Positions 40,120 to 47,166 of a stretch of 64,000 nt of DNA are shown here, one piece after another (the first letter of the stretch is position 1; every line of letters starts with the position of its first letter). The DNA comes from Deltaproteobacteria bacterium (lineage in GTDB: Bacteria > Desulfobacterota > GWC2-55-46 > DRQE01): contig WGFM01000002.1 in NCBI GenBank assembly GCA_015492245.1, forward strand, positions 184,397-248,396, read 5' to 3'. The notes beneath the pieces were generated by a model. It had not been told where the DNA came from. It saw only the letters and a list, made by a program, of their open reading frames with translations, and did no database searches. Both the position numbers and the translations under genes were made by a program.

Positions 40120-40141
40120 TCTACCCATGGGGCAGGGTAGA
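40120..40141. promoter_or_regulatory. Inverted repeat in the hrcA leader
   Basis: TCTACCC-N8-GGGTAGA, a perfect 7-bp repeat between the hrcA promoter and start. Its position fits an operator or leader hairpin for heat-shock control, but its sequence is not CIRCE. Confidence 0.45.
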
Positions 40142-40160
40142 GAACCCCTTATTATTTTCA

Positions 40161-40189
40161 AAAATACCAACCAGTGGATACAATGTCAA
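40161..40189 (-). promoter_or_regulatory. hrcA-grpE-dnaJ promoter
   Basis: Minus strand TTGACA (40189-40184), 17-bp spacer, TATTTT (40166-40161). The -35 overlaps the end of hemW. The leader is about 66 bases. It looks sigma70-like; no sigma32 match is seen. Confidence 0.5.
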
Positions 40190-41361
40190 GACCTCATTAG
40201 AAGTGCAAGTATCTCGTTGGAAAGTAGTATGCCTCTTTCAGTAAACCTTACGGTATCATCTCTTTCCTCCAGCAGCCCTTCATCTATAAGGTAGCCCCAT
40301 TGTGGAAGCCCTCTCAGGTTTGTCTCAAACTCCTCTTCTATCTTTCCCATGTCCACGCCTTCTGTAAGCCTCATCCCCATGAGGAGCCTTTCTGTGAGGG
40401 CTTCCATCCTGGATAGCTCTCTTTTTGTGGTTACAGGAGGCCTGCCTGTGGCCAGGGCATCCATGTATTGATGGAGGTCTTCGGTGTTCTGCCATCTACT
40501 GCGTCGTTCTTTAAGCCAGGAGTGTGCTCCCACCCCCAGCCCAACATAGTCTTCCGACAGCCAGTATCTTGTGTTGTGTCTGCACTGGTAGCCATCGATG
40601 GCAAAACTGGAGATTTCATAGTGTATATAGCCACATTCTTTGAGAAGCCCTGTCCCCTCAAGATACATCCTTACAATGGTCTGCTCGTCAGGCATTACCA
40701 GGGAGCCCGAAAGATGGAGTCTTTCGAAGGGGGTGCCATCTTCCATGGTAAGCTCATATAGAGATATGTGGTGTGGCCTTAGCTCTATGACTTTCGAGAG
40801 TTCCTCAAGCCAGCCCTTGAGTGTCTGTCCAGGGATGGCGTATATGAGGTCTACCCCTATGTTGGTGAAGCCAGCCTCGATTGCGTTACGGAATGCCTCG
40901 AGGGAGTCTTCCGGGGTGTGGATCCTGCCCAGCGTTTTCAGCCCCTCCTGACTCAAGGATTGCATGCCTATTACAATACGGTTTATACCGGCCTGCCTGA
41001 AGCCAGAAAGCCTCTCCTTATCCACGGTGCCGGGGTTTACCTCCATGGACACCTCGGGTGTGGCAGGGGCTGGAAGGCTGTTCAGGACTCCATCTATTAT
41101 GGTCTCCACCGAAGAGGGGCCGAGGAGGGAAGGGGTGCCGCCACCGAGGTAGATGGTATCCACCACGCTTTTGTGGAGGGATTCTTCCTCTACGAGCATG
41201 GACAGTTCCTTAAGGAGTGCCTCTGTGTAGGCTCTTTCCGGGATATTCTCTGTGGCAACAGAGGCAAACCCACAGTAGGGGCACTTTCTTACACAGAAGG
41301 GGATGTGTATATATACGCCGAGCCCTTCAGGTGGACTGTTTCCATAGCTTCTTGAACACAT
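40186..41361 (-). CDS. hemW: Radical SAM haem chaperone HemW (HemN-like)
   Basis: 391 residues. The radical SAM cluster appears as YIHIPFCVRKCPYCGF (CxxxCxxC), then GGGTPSLL, ISMEVNPGTV-type SMEVNPGTVDK, IGMQSLS and HISLYELTMEDGTPF. The C-terminal HemN-like domain ends with RFTERGILLSNEIL. HemW binds haem and helps insert it into respiratory enzymes; the lack of HemN's extra N-terminal residues argues against true coproporphyrinogen dehydrogenase. The ATG start overlaps the CBS gene by 35 bp. Confidence 0.88.
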   Translation of the reverse strand: MCSRSYGNSPPEGLGVYIHIPFCVRKCPYCGFASVATENIPERAYTEALLKELSMLVEEESLHKSVVDTIYLGGGTPSLLGPSSVETIIDGVLNSLPAPATPEVSMEVNPGTVDKERLSGFRQAGINRIVIGMQSLSQEGLKTLGRIHTPEDSLEAFRNAIEAGFTNIGVDLIYAIPGQTLKGWLEELSKVIELRPHHISLYELTMEDGTPFERLHLSGSLVMPDEQTIVRMYLEGTGLLKECGYIHYEISSFAIDGYQCRHNTRYWLSEDYVGLGVGAHSWLKERRSRWQNTEDLHQYMDALATGRPPVTTKRELSRMEALTERLLMGMRLTEGVDMGKIEEEFETNLRGLPQWGYLIDEGLLEERDDTVRFTERGILLSNEILALLMRS

Positions 41362-41806
41362 CGATGGGAGATATTATGCCAAGCAGTCTCTGGTTGTTAT
41401 CCACAACGAGTATCCTTTCCACCCTTCTTTCCCTGTTGATGAATATTGCGGCTAACTCCATTGTGGAGGTGTCAGGAGATACACACACATATTCGTCAGC
41501 CATGGTATCGGTCCTGTTTCTGAGGAATTCTCCCAGGGGTATGGTCTTCATCTCTTCCATCTTTTCCACGAAGTCCTTTGGCTCCGGTGCGAACCTTACA
41601 TCCTTGAGATAGCCCTTGGTTATGTATGCCGGTAGAAGTGCCACTATAACGCTTCTTGCAGTCATAACACCGAGCACCCTGTTCTCCCTGTCCACCACAG
41701 GCACCTGACGAATCTTGTTTTCTGCAAGCACATTGATGGCGTCCCCCACGGTGTTGTGCTCCGTAAGTGTTATGGTATCCGTTGTCATGACATTTGCTGC
41801 TATCAT
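41327..41806 (-). CDS. Tandem CBS-domain protein
   Basis: 159 residues made of two CBS modules (about 5-60 and 90-155): MTTDTITLTEHNTVGDAINVL with VPVVDRENRVLGVMTARSVI, then YVCVSPDTSTMELAAIFI with RILVVDNNQRLLGIISPIDV. A stand-alone CBS pair usually binds adenine nucleotides and regulates a partner. The neighbours are a transporter upstream and hemW downstream. TTAACA-N17-TATAAT ends 6 bases before the ATG, so it is probably leaderless. Confidence 0.88.
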   Translation of the reverse strand: MIAANVMTTDTITLTEHNTVGDAINVLAENKIRQVPVVDRENRVLGVMTARSVIVALLPAYITKGYLKDVRFAPEPKDFVEKMEEMKTIPLGEFLRNRTDTMADEYVCVSPDTSTMELAAIFINRERRVERILVVDNNQRLLGIISPIDVFKKLWKQST

Positions 41807-41812
41807 GGTAAT

Positions 41813-41841
41813 ATTATACCCTATAAGTTCATTTTTGTTAA
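41813..41841 (-). promoter_or_regulatory. CBS-protein gene promoter, leaderless configuration
   Basis: Minus strand TTAACA (41841-41836), 17-bp spacer, perfect TATAAT (41818-41813), then 6 bases to the ATG. The -35 overlaps the end of the upstream transporter gene. Confidence 0.6.
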
Positions 41842-43118
41842 GATAGATATCTGAAGTACAGATATATGTGAGATATTAACAGCGACAGGATGGTAAGTGG
41901 CAATCCCACCTTCATGAATCTTACGAACCCTATGGGGTATCCGCTTCTTGCGGCAAACCCTGCTATTATAACATTGGCAGAGGCCCCTATAAGAGAGCCA
42001 TTTCCACCAAGGCATGCCCCTATGGACAGTGCCCACCACACGGGCATCACCACCTCCTTGCCACCCATGTATGTCTCCATATGCTCTATAAGTGGTATCA
42101 TGGTGGCAACGAAGGGTATGTTGTCTACGAAGGCAGACAGTATGCCTGAGAGCCAGAGGGTGAGATATGCGGTTGTGGCTATGTTCCCACCAGTAAGAGA
42201 CAGTATTTTCTCTGCTATCATGGATATTAGCCCCACCTCGACGAGTCCATGGACAAGCACAAAGAGGCCCAGAAAGAAGAATATGGTAGACCACTCAACC
42301 CTACCCATTATGTTGTGCAGTTCCTCACCACTTATTAGCATGAGTATGGCAGCCCCTGTAAGGGCTGTTGTTGCCGGCTCTACCGGGAACACACCGTGAA
42401 GGAGGAAACCGACCACAACCAGTGATAGCACAATCAGGGACTTTTTGAGCAACACAGGGTCCTCTATGGCCTCTTCTTCCCTGAATTCCATTATCTTGAG
42501 CTTCAACTCTTTGCTGGCTGCAAGCTCCTTCTTGTAGAGCATCTTCAGTATGAGAAGTGTAACTACAAGTATCAGCGGCATTATTGGTGCAACATTCACT
42601 ACGAAGTCCATGAATGTAAACTTTTGCGAGCTGCCTATCATTATGTTGGGTGGGTCTCCTATGAGGGTGGCAGCCCCTCCGATGTTTGATGCCAGTATCT
42701 GGGAGAACAGGAAAGGATAGGGGGTAACCTTCAGGGCATCTGTTATTAGAAGTGTTATGGGCGCTATGAGGAGCACTGTCGTAACATTGTCGAGCAGTGC
42801 GGAGAGCACTGCAGTTACTATGGAAAGGTATATCATTATCAGCATGGGTTCGCCACGGGCAAACTTTGCACTTCTTATGGCAAGATACTGAAACATCCCT
42901 GTCTTCTGACATATGGAGACTATGGCCATCATCCCGACAAGCAGCCCCAGGGTGTTGAAGTCTATGCCCTCTATGGCCTCTTCCTGTGTGATGATGCCAA
43001 GGAAAAGCAGCCCCCCTGCACCGAGCACAGATATTATGGCCCTGTCGAACCTGTCCCAGATGAGAAAACCGTAGACAGTAACAAATATTGCCGTAGCTAT
43101 AAGTATCTTTGTATCCAT
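41838..43118 (-). CDS. ArsB/NhaD-superfamily ion transporter
   Basis: About 426 residues and 10-12 membrane helices of the ion transporter (IT) superfamily. Paired motifs: ALLDNVTTVLLIAPITLLI with SNIGGAATLIGDPPNIMIG in the first half, and AFVDNIPFVATMIPLI with GNGSLIGASANVI in the second. These DN(V/I)-T and GG-A-TxIGDPPN signatures fit NhaD sodium/proton antiporters, ArsB and P-protein-like carriers; the ion cannot be fixed. ATG 43118 has GAGGG about 10 bases upstream; ATG 43124 is the alternative. Its promoter leaves a short Shine-Dalgarno leader. Confidence 0.82.
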   Translation of the reverse strand: MDTKILIATAIFVTVYGFLIWDRFDRAIISVLGAGGLLFLGIITQEEAIEGIDFNTLGLLVGMMAIVSICQKTGMFQYLAIRSAKFARGEPMLIMIYLSIVTAVLSALLDNVTTVLLIAPITLLITDALKVTPYPFLFSQILASNIGGAATLIGDPPNIMIGSSQKFTFMDFVVNVAPIMPLILVVTLLILKMLYKKELAASKELKLKIMEFREEEAIEDPVLLKKSLIVLSLVVVGFLLHGVFPVEPATTALTGAAILMLISGEELHNIMGRVEWSTIFFFLGLFVLVHGLVEVGLISMIAEKILSLTGGNIATTAYLTLWLSGILSAFVDNIPFVATMIPLIEHMETYMGGKEVVMPVWWALSIGACLGGNGSLIGASANVIIAGFAARSGYPIGFVRFMKVGLPLTILSLLISHIYLYFRYLS

Positions 43119-43144
43119 AGGCATTGCAACCCTCGGGAGATTTG

Positions 43145-43173
43145 AAGATAAGATTTTTGAACCAGAATGTCAA
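43145..43173 (-). promoter_or_regulatory. Promoter of the ArsB/NhaD-type transporter gene
   Basis: Minus strand TTGACA (43173-43168), 17-bp spacer, TATCTT (43150-43145). The leader is about 20 bases and carries GAGGG. Confidence 0.55.
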
Positions 43174-43273
43174 GTTTTTTTCGAAGAGCCATCTGTTGAC
43201 AGAGTGTGCAAATGGTGAATGTGTTCGGACAAATTGTGCAGGATTTTCCATCCATTCTGTGTAAACAAACAGG

Positions 43274-43302
43274 TTGACTAACAGCTGAAAAACTGTTATT
43301 AA
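43274..43302 (+). promoter_or_regulatory. tRNA-Gln promoter
   Basis: TTGACT (43274-43279), 17-bp spacer, TATTAA (43297-43302), about 10 bases before the tRNA. Confidence 0.6.
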
Positions 43303-43312
43303 AGAAAACAAC

Positions 43313-43386
43313 TGGGGGATCGTCTAACGGCAGGACGACGGACTCTGGATCCGTCTATCCAGGTTCGAATCCTGGTCCCCCAGCCA
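43313..43386 (+). tRNA. tRNA-Gln (anticodon CUG)
   Basis: 74 nt including CCA. Acceptor TGGGGGA/TCCCCCA with the weak U1:A72 pair usual for glutamine tRNA, anticodon loop CTCTGGA (CTG at 34-36), T-loop TTCGAAT. Followed by its own terminator. Confidence 0.95.
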
Positions 43387-43407
43387 TACTTCTATGGCAG
43401 GCAGGAG

Positions 43408-43434
43408 GGGTTAGCAATGGTGCTAACCCTTTTT
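43408..43434 (+). terminator. Intrinsic terminator after tRNA-Gln
   Basis: GGGTTAGC-AATGGT-GCTAACCC, an 8-bp perfect stem followed by TTTTT. Confidence 0.8.
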
Positions 43435-43501
43435 GGTTTTTCTGCACCACACTATAAAATCCTTTGCTTGTGTTCTGATGGATTTCAGAGCAAGAAAGGG
43501 C

Positions 43502-43532
43502 TTGAATTTTAACCAGCGGTTATGGGTATAAT
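43502..43532 (+). promoter_or_regulatory. Zinc-ribbon gene promoter with 19-bp spacer and dyad
   Basis: TTGAAT (43502-43507), 19-bp spacer, TATAAT (43527-43532). The spacer holds TAACC-AGC-GGTTA (43510-43522). Overlong spacers with a central dyad are typical of MerR-family control; no such regulator is encoded in the window. Confidence 0.45.
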
Positions 43533-43564
43533 CAACTAATAATAGATGAGGGAGGTCTGTATAT

Positions 43565-43738
43565 ATGCCCATAAAGGGATCCTATTCCTCTTACCTTACA
43601 TGCCCGCTCTGTGATTGCGAGATACCCCTGAGCGGTGATGAGAGGATAGGCGAGGAGATATATTGTCCCTACTGTGAATGCCCGCTCAAGTTAAAGAAGA
43701 ACAGGGATGACGAGCTATATCTTCAGGAGGACTTTTAG
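43565..43738 (+). CDS. Small double-CxxC zinc-ribbon protein (LysW-like)
   Basis: 57 residues. Reads CPLCDCEIPL then GEEIYCPYCECPLKLKK, two CxxCxC knuckles spaced like the zinc ribbon of the LysW/ArgW amino-group carrier proteins. The carrier's usual C-terminal EDWGE is absent; it ends LQEDF. So it is LysW-like in fold only, and could be another zinc-ribbon adaptor. GGAGGT is 8 bases before the ATG. Its stop overlaps the convergent rtcB stop by 4 bp. No lysine or arginine carrier-pathway genes are near. Confidence 0.7.
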   Translation: MPIKGSYSSYLTCPLCDCEIPLSGDERIGEEIYCPYCECPLKLKKNRDDELYLQEDF

Positions 43739-45219
43739 CCCTTTATACACACCAGTGGGCGCAGCCTTGCCACCTTGTGGTTCACCCCTGCCCGATGCAT
43801 TATCTCCACCACCATGTCTACATCCTTGTATGCCCCCGGGGCCTCCTCTGCCACCCCTGACTTACTCTTTGCCCTTATAACTATACCCTTTTCTTTGAGT
43901 TCCTTTATTATTTCAGAGCCTCGCCACTGTTTTTTTGCCTGCATCCGTGAGAGAGATCTTCCTGCGCCGTGCACCGCGCTGCCGAAGCACTCTTCCATGC
44001 CCTTCTGGGTGCCCCTCAATATGTAGGATGCGGTTCCCATGCTACCACCCACAAGCAGTGGTTGTCCCACAGCCCGGTATCTTTGTGATACCTCCTCTCT
44101 GTCAGGGCCAAATGCCCTTGTTGCGCCCTTGCGGTGCACCAGAAGCCTCTTTACAGAGCCGTCCACATTGTGGGTCTCTATCTTGCAGGTGTTGTGCCCC
44201 ACATCGTATAGCTGGCTGATTTGTTCCGGCCTCGTCTGGGTTACCCCTGCGAAGGCAAGACGCGCAAGATGTGCTATTGCCTGACGATTTGCAAAGGCAC
44301 AGTTGATACCACAGTTTACAGCGGTAAAGTACTGCCAGCCCTCCTTGCTGTTTATGGGGGCACAGACGAGTTCCCTGTCCCTTATGGGTATGGAGTATTT
44401 CTTCGATGCTGCCTCGAGTGTGGACAGATAGTCTATACCTATCTGATGTCCCAGTGCCCTGCTTCCACAGTGGATGGCTATGAGGACCTGCTCCTTCTCT
44501 ATTCCGAATGCCCCTGCTGCCTCCTGGTCGTATATCTCTTCCACCCACTGAACCTCGAGGTAGTGGTTTCCAGAGCCAAGGGTTCCCACCTGGCGGAACT
44601 GCCGCTCCTTGGCACGGTGGCTTACATTGGTCGGGTCTGCATCCTTGATGCAGCCACCTTCCTCGGTGTATAGAATGTCCTCTTCCAGCCCATAGCCCTT
44701 CTTCACAACATAGCTTGCTCCTTCCACCAGGAGTTCATCTATCTCCCGTTCCTTAAGGGAGATTTCCCCTGTCGAGCCTATCCCGCAGGGTATGTTCCTG
44801 AACAGCTTGTTTGCAAGCTGCTCCTTAAGGGGTTCTACATCCTTCCTGTAAAGCGGGGTCTTGAGAACCCTTACACCACAGTTTATGTCGAACCCGACAC
44901 CTGCAACACTTATAACCCCTTCGTCCATATTGAAAGCCCCCACACCACCTATGGGGAACCCGTAGCCAGGGTGTATGTCTGCCATACCGAAGGATGCCTT
45001 CACTATACCGGGAAGGGTGGCCACATTTATGAGCTGACGGAGGGCAGGGGTGAACCCACCTGTGCGGACCTTTTCTTCATAGTCCTTAAGAAGCTCCTCT
45101 ATTGTATGGCTGTCCGCATATATACGGCAGCATACCCGCATATCACCTGTTCTGGGTATCTGCCAGATATAGTCTGTTGTCTTCTCTATGCTGAGAGATG
45201 ATTCCACTTCCAAAGGCAT
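43735..45219 (-). CDS. rtcB: RNA-splicing ligase RtcB
   Basis: GTP/Mn-dependent ligase joining 2',3'-cyclic phosphate or 3'-phosphate RNA ends to 5'-OH ends, in RNA repair. 494 residues. GGVGAFNMDEGVISVAGVGFDINCGVR contains the metal Cys region; GSGNHYLEVQWV, IHCGSRALGHQIG, YDVGHNTCKIE and LLVHRKGATRAFGP hold further metal and guanylylation residues (the guanylylated His is in the HxGxGR-like HGAGRSLSR). GGGAGG precedes the ATG. Its cofactor archease is 15 bp upstream in the same operon. Confidence 0.95.
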   Translation of the reverse strand: MPLEVESSLSIEKTTDYIWQIPRTGDMRVCCRIYADSHTIEELLKDYEEKVRTGGFTPALRQLINVATLPGIVKASFGMADIHPGYGFPIGGVGAFNMDEGVISVAGVGFDINCGVRVLKTPLYRKDVEPLKEQLANKLFRNIPCGIGSTGEISLKEREIDELLVEGASYVVKKGYGLEEDILYTEEGGCIKDADPTNVSHRAKERQFRQVGTLGSGNHYLEVQWVEEIYDQEAAGAFGIEKEQVLIAIHCGSRALGHQIGIDYLSTLEAASKKYSIPIRDRELVCAPINSKEGWQYFTAVNCGINCAFANRQAIAHLARLAFAGVTQTRPEQISQLYDVGHNTCKIETHNVDGSVKRLLVHRKGATRAFGPDREEVSQRYRAVGQPLLVGGSMGTASYILRGTQKGMEECFGSAVHGAGRSLSRMQAKKQWRGSEIIKELKEKGIVIRAKSKSGVAEEAPGAYKDVDMVVEIMHRAGVNHKVARLRPLVCIKG

Positions 45220-45234
45220 TTCAGCGTTCCTCCC

Positions 45235-45660
45235 TCAAAGATCGAATACACATTCGAATATGTGTTTGCCCTCTTTCTCCTCGTATTTGAGCCCCGAGAG
45301 GGTTGCCGCCTTCACCTCTGTCTTCACAGGGTGGCAGGAGTCATCGAAAGGTTCTCCACGAAGTGTGCCTATGAAAAGATAGCCCTTGTTTCGTGGCTTG
45401 ATTTCACATGTCAGAAGCCTCTTGACTGCAAGGCCGTGCCTGTCCTGTATGGAGAGGATTTCGTTCAGGACCTCAACGAGGAGCATGGGAATGTCCTTTG
45501 CATGGATGCCGAAGGTTACAGACCCTGTCTCCTTTATGCTCTCAAGCTCGAACATGAGGTTGAGCATCGCCTCTGCAGACTCCTCGAAGGTGTGGGGGAG
45601 GCTGTCTGCCTCAACATGTATGCCCATGTCGGCTGTATGTTCCATGTAAGAGTAACCCAT
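45235..45660 (-). CDS. Archease, RtcB activator
   Basis: 141 residues. HTADMGIHVEADSLPHTFEESAEAMLNLM holds the conserved acidic residues of archease; the middle has LLVEVLNEILSIQDRHGLAV, and it ends LKYEEKEGKHIFECVFDL. Archease speeds RtcB guanylylation and allows multiple turnover. TTGACA-N16-TAAAAT ends 7 bases before the ATG, so it is probably leaderless, while downstream rtcB has a strong Shine-Dalgarno site. Confidence 0.93.
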   Translation of the reverse strand: MGYSYMEHTADMGIHVEADSLPHTFEESAEAMLNLMFELESIKETGSVTFGIHAKDIPMLLVEVLNEILSIQDRHGLAVKRLLTCEIKPRNKGYLFIGTLRGEPFDDSCHPVKTEVKAATLSGLKYEEKEGKHIFECVFDL

Positions 45661-45667
45661 ATTGATG

Positions 45668-45695
45668 ATTTTAACAGTGCAACCTTAAATGTCAA
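45668..45695 (-). promoter_or_regulatory. archease-rtcB promoter, leaderless configuration
   Basis: Minus strand perfect TTGACA (45695-45690), 16-bp spacer, TAAAAT (45673-45668), 7 bases before the ATG. Confidence 0.6.
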
Positions 45696-45724
45696 GCGGC
45701 TGAATTCCATATCCCCTTCCTGCC

Positions 45725-45920
45725 ACAGGCCATCTTCTGCTCAAGGCCTGTCTGAACAATCTCAAATAACAAGAAGGCAAAAACAGTGGTTGCTTTCCCG
45801 CGGAATTGCCAGGACCATGCACACTAAAGGGGTTTGCACAGATGCTCGATGGTCCTCCTGGCACAAGGGTTGAGCCTCTGCTCTACAGTGGGGAAGAGCA
45901 GGGGCATTAAAGGAACCCTC
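45725..45920. other. Highly structured intergenic segment, possible RNA gene or regulatory element
   Basis: Three large inverted repeats and no reading frame: ACAGGCC-N13-GGCCTGT (45725-45751); an 11-12-bp stem with a 3-base bulge joining 45807-45818 to 45849-45863; and a nested hairpin with outer AGGGTT/AACCCT closing an inner 10-bp CCTCTGCTCT/AGAGCAGGGG stem (45875-45904). It lies between two divergent promoters, outside both predicted leaderless mRNAs. No known RNA family is recognised and the strand cannot be assigned. Confidence 0.45.
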
Positions 45921-45938
45921 TTAACGAAGCCAGGATTA

Positions 45939-45966
45939 TAGACATTTCCCTTTATAGGGCTATAAT
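45939..45966 (+). promoter_or_regulatory. ackA promoter, near-leaderless configuration
   Basis: TAGACA (45939-45944), 16-bp spacer, perfect TATAAT (45961-45966), then 8 bases to the ATG at 45975; no ribosome site. Confidence 0.6.
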
Positions 45967-45974
45967 TACTCTAT

Positions 45975-47162
45975 ATGAAAGGCCCTGGCTCAAACATACT
46001 CACCATAAACACCGGCTCATCGAGTATAAAGTTCTCCCTTTACAAGACAGATGACCACCCCGTCCTTAAAGGAGAGATAAGCAGGATCACCAACCCCCCA
46101 TGCCAGATAGACATTGTATCTGCCCATGGCTCAACAACCCTTCTAAGGAAAGAGCTCAACATCAGGGGTTTCAGGGAAGCGGCAGCCTTTATTGTGGAGT
46201 GGCTTGAAGAGGGGGGCTATGGAGAGTCCATTGGGGCCGTGGGGTACCGTATAGTCCACGGTGGACCACGCTACAGGGAGCACTGCCCTGTAACAGAGGA
46301 ACTCACCGAATATCTCAAAGAGATAACACACCTTGCCCCTGAACACCTTCCACAGGGGGTGGAGGTCATGGAGGTGGTGGGAGGCAGGCTTCCTTACACA
46401 TTCGATGTTGCATGCTTCGATACGGCCTTCCACAGGGACATGCTCGAAGAGTCGAAGGTGTATGCCATACCCTTTGAGTTCTATGGTGAGGGCATAATGC
46501 GTTATGGTTTTCACGGGCTGTCCTATGAATACATAACGGAAGAGCTTGGTGCCAGTGGCGAGCCATTAGACAGGGTCATAATAGCCCACCTGGGGCATGG
46601 TGTGAGCATGGCAGCCATAAGGGATGGCAGATGCGTGGATACAACCATGGGGTTCACCCCTGCAGCAGGGCTTGTTATGAGCACAAGATGCGGCGATATG
46701 GACCCAGGGGTAATCCTCTATCTTCTTAAAGAGAAGGGGTTTTCCCCGGATGGGCTCAACACCCTTTTGAACCACCACTCCGGGCTCCTGGGTGTATCTG
46801 GCAGAAGCGATGATGTAAGGGAGCTCCTCGAAAGAGAGGGGGAAGATGAGAGGGCAGCCCTTGCGCTCAAGCTTTTCTGCCACAGCGCGAGAAGGTTCAT
46901 AGGCTCCCTCAGTGCCACCCTCGGTGGGCTATCAACACTTGTGTTCACAGCAGGCATAGGTGAGAACTCTGCTGAGATAAGGGAGCGAATAGTAGAGGGC
47001 CTTGAGTTTCTGGGTATAGGGCTACACATGGAGCGTAACAGGGCCAACAGGAGGGTCATATCAAAAGATGACAGCCCTGTAAGGATTCTTGTGTTGAAGA
47101 CCGATGAAGAGTGTATGATGGCAAGACACACAAAGAGGATAATCCATAGAGAGGGGAGGTAG
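45975..47162 (+). CDS. ackA: Acetate kinase
   Basis: Interconverts acetyl phosphate plus ADP with acetate plus ATP. 395 residues, ASKHA fold: [80 protein letters not shown] and [17 protein letters not shown] are all present. It is 4 bp before xfp, so acetyl phosphate made by phosphoketolase would be used for substrate-level ATP synthesis. Probably leaderless. Confidence 0.95.
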   Translation: MKGPGSNILTINTGSSSIKFSLYKTDDHPVLKGEISRITNPPCQIDIVSAHGSTTLLRKELNIRGFREAAAFIVEWLEEGGYGESIGAVGYRIVHGGPRYREHCPVTEELTEYLKEITHLAPEHLPQGVEVMEVVGGRLPYTFDVACFDTAFHRDMLEESKVYAIPFEFYGEGIMRYGFHGLSYEYITEELGASGEPLDRVIIAHLGHGVSMAAIRDGRCVDTTMGFTPAAGLVMSTRCGDMDPGVILYLLKEKGFSPDGLNTLLNHHSGLLGVSGRSDDVRELLEREGEDERAALALKLFCHSARRFIGSLSATLGGLSTLVFTAGIGENSAEIRERIVEGLEFLGIGLHMERNRANRRVISKDDSPVRILVLKTDEECMMARHTKRIIHREGR

Positions 47163-47166
47163 TAAG

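Noticed and set aside
40098..40185. CIRCE operator or sigma32 promoter before hrcA
   Set aside because: Neither TTAGCACTC/GAGTGCTAA nor the sigma32 CTTGAAA...CCCCATNT pair at proper spacing is present.
45840..45905. On the minus strand, strings resembling a cobalamin-riboswitch box (GCCAGGAGGACC) and a CCCCACTGT segment
   Set aside because: The order and spacing of the other conserved cobalamin-riboswitch segments are missing, and archease downstream has its own leaderless promoter, so the segment is not in its mRNA.
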